Assembly: GCA_947505565.1 (NCBI GenBank)
Contig: CANNLB010000014.1
Coordinates: 1-11,729, forward strand
Length of the DNA: 11,729 nt
Source of the DNA: Acidobacteriota bacterium
Lineage (GTDB): Bacteria; Acidobacteriota; Terriglobia; Bryobacterales; Bryobacteraceae
Direction: 5' to 3'
The notes under the pieces were generated by a model. That model searched no databases. It worked only from the letters and a program-made list of their open reading frames with translations, and was not told the DNA's origin. The translations under genes and the position numbers were made by a program. Of the stretch, positions 6,222 to 11,729 are shown piece by piece; position 1 is the first letter of the stretch; each line of letters begins with the position of its first letter.

Positions 6222-7652
6222 TTATTCAACGGGTTTGCGGGTGCGGGGCCGACGAACGCTGGGGCTAGCAACCTTTTTGGCCGCGGCCGGGGCTCGCTTC
6301 CTCGCCGGGCTACTGGTACGACGACCGGCGGGCTTCTCCTCGGGTTCGACGGGCAGTTCGGCGACGGCTACAGCCTCAGTCGCTTCCTCTTCGGCGATCG
6401 ATTCTGCGAGCACTGCGGACGCAGAGGCCCCAGCCGCCGTCTCCCGAAGCGGCTCGGACTCAGGAGCGGGAGGGGCGAACTCTGCGCTGAGGTAAACCAT
6501 CATCCCGCGCTGTTCGTCCGGCTCCATACGAACCATGAAGTTGTCTTGCGCGAAATTCAGGAACTCATTGAACTCCTGGTAGCCATACCTCTTCATGTCG
6601 AAGTCGGCGTGGATCTTGCTCATCCAACCAGCCACGCTTTCGGTGCTGGCCCCATCTTCCATATCGAGCTTGTAGATCTCAAGTACTTGGCGGAGCAGCG
6701 GTAGCGCTTCATGCTTCTTGTTGGCAGCACCTTCGGCTGCGGCCGCGGTTGCCGCCGAGAGCAGTTCGATTGTATACCGGCCTTCGGTTCCGTGGAGCTG
6801 GATATACCCAGCTACTTTCATCTTGTCGATGAACTCGGAAAAGGCGCTAGCGCCGTAAGACCGCTCATTAAAGCTCGGATCGAGCTGCTTCATCGTGCTC
6901 TTGAGGAGCCCGAGTTGCGGCTGCACGCCACGACGCTGCAGAACGCTGAGCGCCCGTTCGACGAGGGGCATGGCTTGGGTGACCTCGAGGGGCTGGGGAC
7001 GGTTTCGGCGATAGCCGCCGGACTGGCCGCCGGAAGATTGAGAACCACCGTCGCGCGGCGGAGCCTGTTCTCGGGGGGCTTGCTCGCGAGGAGGCGCTTG
7101 GTCCCGGGCAATCTGTTCTCGAGGCGGCGCCGGTTCGCGCACCGGTCCGAGGACGTACTTCCGTTCCGGAATCACGCGGACGTCGTCGGTCAGCAAGCTC
7201 TCGTAGCTAATGAATTCGTGGCAGTTCTGCTGCAGGATGTTCGAGGTGAACGCCTTGCCGCCGACGATGTAGATCGTCTTGCCATAACCCCGCAGCTTGT
7301 TCACCAGCGGAATGAAATCACTGTCGCCGCTGATAATGGCGAACGCATTCACGTTCTTGTGGGTGAAGGCCATCTCGAGCGCGTCCAACGCGAGATTGAT
7401 ATCCGCGCCGTTTTTGTCGCCCCTCGGGGACGGGAGGCGCTGCACCATCTGGACCGCATTCTCCGCCATCTGGCGAACGGCCGGCTCTTGTCGGCTCCAG
7501 TTGGCATAAGCGAACTTGGCAACGATATCGCCACGTTCTTTCAATGCGTCGAGGGGAAGCGAGACGTCGAACTCGCGACGCAACGTCGACTTCACGCCGA
7601 TTTCGATGTTGTCGTAGTCGACAAATACGGCGATGTTTTGGCGTTCTTGCAT
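6222..7652 (-). CDS. NYN-domain (LabA/DUF88, PIN-like) ribonuclease-like protein with two LOTUS/OST-HTH domains
   Basis: This 476-residue protein has three parts. Residues 5-155 form an NYN/PIN-like nuclease domain with the expected acidic site: D12 and D14 in VFVDYDNIE, D84 in GADINLALD, D110 and D112 in ISGDSDFIPL. A Pro/Arg/Gln-rich linker with imperfect APPREQ repeats (about 174-200) and a Gly/Ser stretch follows. Two winged-helix LOTUS/OST-HTH-like units come next, about 226-298 (MKQLDPSFNERSYGASAFSEF) and about 316-392 (IHADFDMKRYGYQEFNEFL). These domains bind RNA in eukaryotic MARF1 and Oskar/TDRD proteins. The last 80 residues are acidic Ala/Glu-rich, then a Lys/Arg/Pro/Ala-rich basic tail likely to contact nucleic acid. 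The protein is probably a cytosolic RNase or RNA-binding factor; its targets are unknown. AAGGA (plus 7664-7668, read on minus) lies 11 nt upstream of the ATG. A link to phosphonate use is not evident beyond adjacency. Confidence 0.9.
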   Translation of the reverse strand: MQERQNIAVFVDYDNIEIGVKSTLRREFDVSLPLDALKERGDIVAKFAYANWSRQEPAVRQMAENAVQMVQRLPSPRGDKNGADINLALDALEMAFTHKNVNAFAIISGDSDFIPLVNKLRGYGKTIYIVGGKAFTSNILQQNCHEFISYESLLTDDVRVIPERKYVLGPVREPAPPREQIARDQAPPREQAPREQAPPRDGGSQSSGGQSGGYRRNRPQPLEVTQAMPLVERALSVLQRRGVQPQLGLLKSTMKQLDPSFNERSYGASAFSEFIDKMKVAGYIQLHGTEGRYTIELLSAATAAAAEGAANKKHEALPLLRQVLEIYKLDMEDGASTESVAGWMSKIHADFDMKRYGYQEFNEFLNFAQDNFMVRMEPDEQRGMMVYLSAEFAPPAPESEPLRETAAGASASAVLAESIAEEEATEAVAVAELPVEPEEKPAGRRTSSPARKRAPAAAKKVASPSVRRPRTRKPVE

Positions 7653-8005
7653 GTAGTCTTTAATCCTTAGTGCGGGGCGGGATTTGCCTTGTGAGGAAGT
7701 CCGGCTGCGCCGCGGATGAATTGCTTTGTCCGGTTTGGGGGAACCGGGGGGGCAGAGCCTCCGCGATTCCGGCCTGTTTCATGTCCGCGGCTGGCATAGT
7801 AGAGCTGATTCCACTCCATCCCACGACCGCTTTGTCCGCTGGTAGCCCAATGAGGCGGTAGCGGTTCGTTCCGTTCATCCTGATCCGACGGTGGGCGGCT
7901 GTTTGCCGACCGAAGCCAACTCGATCCGGGCTCACTTTTAGAACAGCGCGGAATGCCTCATCCACTAGCAGCATGTCATGAGTTCAGGGTACCGCATCCG
8001 CGACG

Positions 8006-8101
8006 CTCGTTGGCCAGGGTGGGCGAGACGGCCTCCAAAGGCCAGCCAACGAGAAAAACTTTGCGGGTGGAGGGGCACCACGGGAACAAGACCCCAAGTG
8101 G
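8006..8101 (+). other. Nested hairpins, candidate structured RNA or palindromic element
   Basis: CTCGTTGGC (8006-8014) is the exact reverse complement of GCCAACGAG (8045-8053), a 9-bp stem. Inside its 30-nt loop, GGCCT CCAA AGGCC forms a 5-bp tetraloop hairpin. A second hairpin follows at 8078-8101, with CCACGGG pairing to CCC and GTGG across a CAA bulge. It may be an RNA leader element of the glycosyltransferase transcript or a REP-like palindrome. Function is unknown and no covariation evidence is available. Confidence 0.3.
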
Positions 8102-8240
8102 CGTATCGGCCATAACTACCTTATAAAGAACAAGTTAGCTGGCATCTTGGCGAAAAGCACTAAGATCCGGTATACCCCAACAGTCCATGCCTGTTCCGGT
8201 ACGGAAAGTACCTTTGGCCGAGTGTCGGATGCCGCGGCGT

Positions 8241-8278
8241 TTTCCAGAATGGGTCATCCCAAATTCTTGCTCTGGAAG
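8241..8278 (+). promoter_or_regulatory. Predicted leader hairpin that pairs with the ribosome binding site of the glycosyltransferase gene
   Basis: TTTCCAGA (8241-8248) pairs with TCTGGAAG (8271-8278) by seven Watson-Crick pairs and one G-U pair. The right arm contains the GGAAG Shine-Dalgarno (8274-8278), which sits 5 nt before the ATG at 8284. The loop holds a smaller hairpin, TGGG TCAT CCCA (8250-8261). If formed in the mRNA, this would hide the ribosome binding site. The pairing is seen in the sequence; a regulatory effect is inference. Confidence 0.4.
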
Positions 8279-8283
8279 TTGCA

Positions 8284-9048
8284 ATGTCTACACCACTGGT
8301 CACGCTGATTATCCCCTGCTATAACGAAGTCGAAGGCCTCCCCCAACTCCTGTCCCGGTTGGACACGATGCGCGCGACGGGTTCGATGCTGCGCTGGGAA
8401 GTGCTCTTTGTCAACGACGGTTCGCAGGACTGCACAGGTTCGGTGTTGAATCACATGATGGACCACTACGATTGGATCCGTGTCGTGCACCATATTAAAA
8501 ACCGTGGTCTGGGTGCCGCGCTGCGGACCGGCTTTCAATACTCCGATTCGCCCTATATCTGCACGATGGATAGCGACTGCACGTTTTCGCCGGAAACGCT
8601 TCCCGGAATGGTGGCCATGCTCCAGGCGGGTGCGGACTTGGTCACGGCTTCCCCTTGGCATCCCGATAGCGAAAAGGCTACTTGCCACCCAGTCCGCGGC
8701 TTCCTAAGCCGTTCTGCTTCCCGCCTGTACACCCTGATTCTGGGAACCACGGTTCACAGCTTCACCCCGATGCATCGCGCCTACCGTCGCTCGGTTATCA
8801 AACGAACCCCCTTCGATTCAAACGGATTTTCCGCCGTCGCCGAAATCATGGTCAAAAGCTTGGCGCAGGGCTTTCGCGTAAAGGAAGTTCCGATGCCGGT
8901 CGCGCAGCGCCAGTTCGGTGAGTCGAAGATCAAAATCATAGACTCAATCGTGGGCCACTTATCGCTGATGCGGATGGCAACCACCTCTGTCTTCACCGGT
9001 TGGGTGAAGCAACGGCTCGCTTGGGGACGTCTCGCGGTCGACAAATAG
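8284..9048 (+). CDS. Family 2 glycosyltransferase, DPM1/polyprenyl-phosphate glycosyltransferase-like
   Basis: This 254-residue protein is a GT-A-fold transferase that resembles dolichyl/polyprenyl-phosphate hexose synthases, moving a sugar from a nucleotide donor to a lipid phosphate at the cytoplasmic membrane face. The motifs in order are TLIIPCYNEVEGLP (7-20), the nucleotide-binding VNDGSQDCTG (43-52), NRGLGAALRTGF (73-84), the metal-binding D96-S-D98 in CTMDSDCTFSP, MHRAYRRSVI (163-172) and the acceptor-side RQFGESKIKI (209-218), which matches the R-x-x-GxSK-type segment of DPM1-like enzymes. It has no C-terminal membrane helices, as in soluble or peripheral DPM1 types. GGAAG lies 5 nt before the ATG, within a predicted hairpin. 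The FAD protein gene begins 20 bp after its stop, implying one operon. Sugar and acceptor cannot be told from sequence. Confidence 0.9.
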   Translation: MSTPLVTLIIPCYNEVEGLPQLLSRLDTMRATGSMLRWEVLFVNDGSQDCTGSVLNHMMDHYDWIRVVHHIKNRGLGAALRTGFQYSDSPYICTMDSDCTFSPETLPGMVAMLQAGADLVTASPWHPDSEKATCHPVRGFLSRSASRLYTLILGTTVHSFTPMHRAYRRSVIKRTPFDSNGFSAVAEIMVKSLAQGFRVKEVPMPVAQRQFGESKIKIIDSIVGHLSLMRMATTSVFTGWVKQRLAWGRLAVDK

Positions 9049-9053
9049 TCTCT

Positions 9054-9060
9054 AGAAGGA
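9054..9060 (+). promoter_or_regulatory. Ribosome binding site that fixes the start of the FAD protein
   Basis: AGAAGGA lies 8 nt before the ATG at 9069-9071. It selects this start over an in-frame ATG at 9000 that would overlap the glycosyltransferase gene by 49 nt and add 23 residues lacking any domain match. Confidence 0.8.
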
Positions 9061-9068
9061 ATACCAGA

Positions 9069-10427
9069 ATGCCTACCACCGCTCTTCCCTATCCTCAGGT
9101 CGCCGTCCTTGGCGGCGGCATCTCCGGTCTCGTTTCCGCCTATCGGCTTCTGCGGCAGGGCGTCGGCGTCACCCTATTCGAAGCCACCGAGGCGCTCGGC
9201 GGACTCGGTGGCACCTTCGAATATCGCGGCGCAGTGATCGAGCAGTTCTATCACGTCATGCTCAACTCCGACGTGCCTCTGCTGAGCCTGCTCGAAGAGT
9301 TAGGCTTGGCCGGGACCATCCGTTGGCAGGAAACCGGGATGGGGTTCCAATACGAAGAGGCCTTCTACCCCTTCAATACGCCGTTGGACTTGCTCCGCTT
9401 CGGAGCCTTGACGATCACGGAACGGCTGCGTACCGCCATCGGTGCCGCCTACATCACGAAGTTCGTTAAGGATGGCACGGCGCTGGACGGGATCACCGCC
9501 GCCACCTGGCTAACCGCGATCTTTGGGGCCTCCGTGTTCGAAAAACTGTGGCGTCCCTTGCTCACAGCCAAATTCGGAGACCTTTTCGATACGGTTCCGG
9601 CCTACTGGTTCTGGAGCCGTCTCACTCGCGAGAAGGGCGGCGCCAAAGAAGTGAAAGGCTACGTAAACGGCGGATATCGAGCCATCGCCAACGCGCTTGC
9701 CGATGAAATCGTTCGGCTGGGTGGCCAGATTCGGCTGACGACGCCGGTGCAGAGTCTTCACGAAACAGCCAACTCTATTCGGGTCAATAGCAAGGGAAAG
9801 TGGGAGTCGTACTCGGCCGTTATTTCGACGCTGCCGCTGCCGCTTCTGCGGAAGATCGCCGACGGTCAAATTTGCGGTTCCGTGCCGCAATCGGAGTTGG
9901 TCTATCAGGGCGTCGTCAATGTGGTCGTGATTCTGAAGCAGTGCCTTCAGCCTTACTACTGGAACGCGATCGTCAAACAGGGATTTCTGTTCCAGGGTTT
10001 GGTCGAGACGACGCACGTTGTACCACTCGAGCAGACCAACGGACGTCACCTCGTCTACCTGATGAACTACTGCCACAAAGACAGCGAGACCTATATCCGC
10101 AGCGACTACGACTGGGGGTCCCAAGCGCAGAAGGCGGTCCGCTCGCTCTATCCCGATTTCGACCAAACGATGATCGAAGAGATGAAAGTTTTCCGGGCTC
10201 CTTTCGTGGAGCCCGTTTGGCCGGTCAACTACCTCGCCGATCGGCCCTCCGCGCAGATCGCGGGCAGCAAGGTTTTCCTGGCCACGACGGCTCAAGCCTA
10301 TCCACGGGTGAATGCCTGGAACACGATGGTCCAGATCGCCAGCGAAACGGTCGAGACAGTGTGTGCCGAACTCGCTGGACGTCCCGCTTCTGGTGCCGCC
10401 GCCGTAGATGAACTCACGTTAGCCTAA
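9069..10427 (+). CDS. FAD-dependent amine-oxidase-fold oxidoreductase (protoporphyrinogen oxidase/phytoene desaturase-like), glycan-cluster type
   Basis: The 452-residue protein opens with the dinucleotide-binding fold VAVLGGGISGLVSAYRLL (G15-x-G17-x-x-G20) and the adjoining FExTEALGGLGGTFEYRG motif, in which the GG loop contacts the FAD diphosphate. This pattern is shared by monoamine oxidase, protoporphyrinogen oxidase, carotenoid desaturase and UDP-galactopyranose mutase-like proteins. A C-terminal FAD segment is suggested by KVFLATTAQAYPRVNAWNTMV (about 399-419). The C-terminal 15 residues are Ala-rich and look disordered. Proteins of this kind frequently sit beside family 2 glycosyltransferases in envelope polysaccharide and glycolipid loci, and the 20-bp spacing here fits a two-gene operon. 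The reaction is unknown: it could oxidise or rearrange a lipid-linked or nucleotide sugar, or act on an isoprenoid. A carotenoid or heme role is less likely since no other gene of those pathways is nearby. Confidence 0.86.
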   Translation: MPTTALPYPQVAVLGGGISGLVSAYRLLRQGVGVTLFEATEALGGLGGTFEYRGAVIEQFYHVMLNSDVPLLSLLEELGLAGTIRWQETGMGFQYEEAFYPFNTPLDLLRFGALTITERLRTAIGAAYITKFVKDGTALDGITAATWLTAIFGASVFEKLWRPLLTAKFGDLFDTVPAYWFWSRLTREKGGAKEVKGYVNGGYRAIANALADEIVRLGGQIRLTTPVQSLHETANSIRVNSKGKWESYSAVISTLPLPLLRKIADGQICGSVPQSELVYQGVVNVVVILKQCLQPYYWNAIVKQGFLFQGLVETTHVVPLEQTNGRHLVYLMNYCHKDSETYIRSDYDWGSQAQKAVRSLYPDFDQTMIEEMKVFRAPFVEPVWPVNYLADRPSAQIAGSKVFLATTAQAYPRVNAWNTMVQIASETVETVCAELAGRPASGAAAVDELTLA

Positions 10428-10430
10428 CGT
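10416..10430. repeat. 15-bp perfect palindrome across the stop codon of the FAD protein
   Basis: ACGTTAG C CTAACGT has 7-bp arms with a single central base. The stop TAA (10425-10427) lies in the right arm. No T-run follows, so it is a poor intrinsic terminator. It sits 32 bp before the TonB receptor start and could be an operator dyad for that gene. Function is unproven. Confidence 0.35.
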
Positions 10431-10461
10431 TTCAACACAATTGATAAAATTAAGCCCAATA

Positions 10462-11729
10462 ATGCTTCGCCTAGTTGCCGGATCCCTTGCTCTCGCCCTG
10501 ATCGTATTCGCGCAGAATATCTCATCCGGCCTCTCCGGCACGATTGTCGACCAGACCGACGCCATCATCCCCGGGGCTCAAGTCGTCGCCCGGCAAAGTC
10601 GCACGGGCTTTCAAAAGGTATCTACTTCGAACGAGGCTGGTTACTTCTCGTTCCCTGATCTCTCGTCAGGGCAGTACACGATCTCCATCGAGCACGGCGG
10701 CTTTAAGAAATATCAGCAAACAGATATAGCGCTGAACTCGGGCGAACAGCGAACGCTGGGTCGGATCAAGCTCCAGGTTGGCGAGACGGCCGACACCGTT
10801 ACCGTGGAAGCGGCCGGTGCCCAAGTACAACTCGGTTCCAGCGAAAAATCAGCATCGATCACCCAGGAAGAGTTGCAGAATCTGGCGCTTCGCGGGCGCG
10901 ACGTCATGGACGCGGTCGGACTGCTCCCCGGCGTCATTGACACGAGCGACGGCCGCGAGTCGCCGTCGAATAATGGAACGGGCGGGCTCTTTCTTTCGGG
11001 GGGACGAGACAACTCGAAAAACGTGAGCGTCGATGGCGTCACCACGCTCGATACCGGGTCCAACGGCGGCGTTCACTCCATGCCCTCAATGGACTCCGTG
11101 GGAGAGGTGAAGGTGCTCCTGTCGAACTATGCAGCCGAGTACGGTCGCAATTCGGGAGGGGCCATCACCATCATCACCCGCGGCGGCGGTAAGCAGTTTC
11201 ACGGCAGTGCCAGCTACTTCAACCGCCACGAAAAATACTCCGCCAATAGCTTCTTCAACAATCAACGCGGCGTGGAGCGGCAGCCTTATCGCTACAACAT
11301 CGGCAACTATCAACTCAGCGGACCGGTCTACATCCCCGGAAAAATCAATCGCGATCGTTCGCGACTTTTCTTTTTTTTCAGTCAGGAGTTTCAGCGCCAG
11401 TTTATCGAGTACGGCTCGCGGACGGTGACCGTCCCGACGGCGCTCGAACGCGGCGGTGATTTCTCCCAAAGCCGCGATACAAATGGTCGGGCTCGCGTGG
11501 TTCGGGATCCCTTGACCAACCGCGACGCCGCTAACAACAAGCTGCAGTTCCCGGGGAACATTATTCCCCCCAGCCGTCTCCACCCGATCGGACAGAAGAT
11601 CCTCGGCATCTTTCCCATGCCGAACTTCGTAGACCCCATCCCGAATCGCCGCGACCAGTGGAACTTCATCTCCGCCCAAAGCGGCAGCTATCCCCGGCGG
11701 ACCGACATCCTCCGGCTCGACTTTCAGCC
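10462..11729 (+). CDS. Oar-like TonB-dependent outer-membrane receptor with N-terminal carboxypeptidase-regulatory-like domain; runs off right edge
   Basis: The frame is open from the ATG at 10462-10464 to the right edge, giving 422 codons; family members usually exceed 1000 residues, so most of the barrel is missing. A signal peptide (LRLVAGSLALALIVFAQ) is followed by a beta-sandwich carboxypeptidase-regulatory-like domain at about 20-105, with GTIVDQTDAIIPGAQVVA and the NEAGYFSFPDLSSGQYTISIEHGGFKK stretch split over residues 57-82. A TonB-plug region follows (about 125-245), with ITQEELQNLALRGRDV, LPGVIDTSDG, NVSVDGV and the late plug motif AAEYGRNSGGAITIITRGG. The barrel then begins with FHGSASYFNRHEKYSANSFF. 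Such receptors are abundant in soil Acidobacteriota and are thought to import glycans or other large substrates or to adhere. No good Shine-Dalgarno is visible. A -10-like TAAAAT (10445-10450) lies only 11 nt before the ATG, hinting at a very short leader. Confidence 0.93.
   Translation, partial: MLRLVAGSLALALIVFAQNISSGLSGTIVDQTDAIIPGAQVVARQSRTGFQKVSTSNEAGYFSFPDLSSGQYTISIEHGGFKKYQQTDIALNSGEQRTLGRIKLQVGETADTVTVEAAGAQVQLGSSEKSASITQEELQNLALRGRDVMDAVGLLPGVIDTSDGRESPSNNGTGGLFLSGGRDNSKNVSVDGVTTLDTGSNGGVHSMPSMDSVGEVKVLLSNYAAEYGRNSGGAITIITRGGGKQFHGSASYFNRHEKYSANSFFNNQRGVERQPYRYNIGNYQLSGPVYIPGKINRDRSRLFFFFSQEFQRQFIEYGSRTVTVPTALERGGDFSQSRDTNGRARVVRDPLTNRDAANNKLQFPGNIIPPSRLHPIGQKILGIFPMPNFVDPIPNRRDQWNFISAQSGSYPRRTDILRLDFQ

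Larger units (their letters stand above)
7653..8283. other. 631-bp region without a convincing gene, rich in inverted repeats
   Basis: This stretch separates the divergent NYN gene and the glycosyltransferase gene, so it must hold promoters for both. No tRNA-like fold or recognisable riboswitch core was found. The left half carries a 104-codon minus-strand frame (7660-7974) with no family resemblance, no Shine-Dalgarno and mixed codon use. Inverted repeats include CCGGTT/AACCGG (7730-7735 and 7742-7747, 6-nt loop), the 9-bp stem at 8006-8053, the hairpin at 8078-8101, GGTAC/GTACC (8198-8202 and 8208-8212, 5-nt loop) and the Shine-Dalgarno-pairing stem at 8241-8278. No stem is followed by a T-run, so none is a typical intrinsic terminator. 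Confidence 0.6.

Noticed and set aside
7660..7974. 104-codon minus-strand frame just upstream of the NYN gene
   Set aside because: It has no family resemblance, no Shine-Dalgarno and mixed codon use including rare-looking AGG and CGA codons, and a hairpin lies within it. It could be a small orphan gene but support is too weak.
8061..8101. GGTGGAGGG-like segment resembling a piece of the SAM-I riboswitch
   Set aside because: Only a short string matches. The following conserved helices and GGCAACC-type element are missing, so no riboswitch call is made.
8120..8160. TATAAA at 8122-8127 and TGGCAT near 8140 as promoter elements (sigma-70 or sigma-54)
   Set aside because: No -35 box is found at proper spacing from TATAAA. 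The TGGCAT lacks a TTGC at the spacing required for a sigma-54 promoter.
9510..10295. 261-codon minus-strand frame opposite the FAD amine-oxidase-fold gene
   Set aside because: It is a long frame caused by composition. The product has no domain match, while the plus strand encodes a full flavoprotein with a good ribosome binding site.

Overview
The window looks like part of a chromosome from an Acidobacteriota bacterium, most likely of the Bryobacter/Solibacter type. The evidence is a moderately high G+C content, a large Oar-like TonB-dependent receptor with an N-terminal carboxypeptidase-regulatory-like domain, a NYN-LOTUS RNA-metabolism protein, and tightly overlapping operons. This placement is inferred from gene style; no rRNA or other marker gene is present. 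Eleven protein genes can be supported. One is cut by the left edge and one by the right edge. No tRNA, rRNA, CRISPR array or insertion sequence was seen.

Region 1 (1-4368, minus strand) is a compact five-gene operon read right to left. It encodes an OPA-type (GlpT/UhpT-like) MFS transporter, a TIGR03364-type FAD-dependent oxidoreductase, phosphonoacetaldehyde hydrolase (PhnX), an isochorismatase-fold hydrolase whose nucleophilic Cys is replaced by Ser, and the N-terminal part of an enolase-superfamily dehydratase resembling L-rhamnonate dehydratase. Every junction overlaps (31, 4, 4 and 46 nt). The transporter-oxidoreductase-PhnX core reads as a route for 2-aminoethylphosphonate (AEP) or an N-alkyl derivative. 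The substrate would be imported, oxidatively deaminated to phosphonoacetaldehyde without the usual transaminase PhnW, then hydrolysed to acetaldehyde and phosphate.

Region 2 (4418-5266, plus strand) is a single secreted alkaline-phosphatase-superfamily hydrolase. It diverges from the operon above across only 49 bp and runs tail-to-tail into the next gene with a 40-nt overlap. It could release phosphonate or phosphate from esters outside the cytoplasm.

Region 3 (5227-7652, minus strand) holds a PhnZ-like HD-domain di-iron oxygenase, a RidA imine deaminase joined to it by an ATGA overlap, and 12 bp upstream a NYN-domain ribonuclease-like protein with two LOTUS/OST-HTH domains. PhnZ is a second, oxidative type of C-P bond-cleaving enzyme. 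Its usual partner hydroxylase PhnY is not in the window. RidA fits with the imine product of a flavin amine oxidase.

Region 4 (7653-8283) is a 631-bp stretch with no convincing gene but several clear inverted repeats. One of them pairs with the Shine-Dalgarno sequence of the following gene.

Region 5 (8284-11729, plus strand) has a DPM1-like family 2 glycosyltransferase and an FAD-dependent amine-oxidase-fold protein 20 bp apart, probably a lipid-linked sugar or envelope-glycan pair. These are followed by the truncated TonB-dependent receptor.

The most interesting content is the phosphonate locus (1-6209). It combines a flavin route replacing PhnW, a RidA, both hydrolytic and oxidative C-P cleavage enzymes, a phosphate-antiporter-type permease in place of an ABC importer, and two unexplained enzymes (Ser-type isochorismatase, sugar-acid dehydratase).
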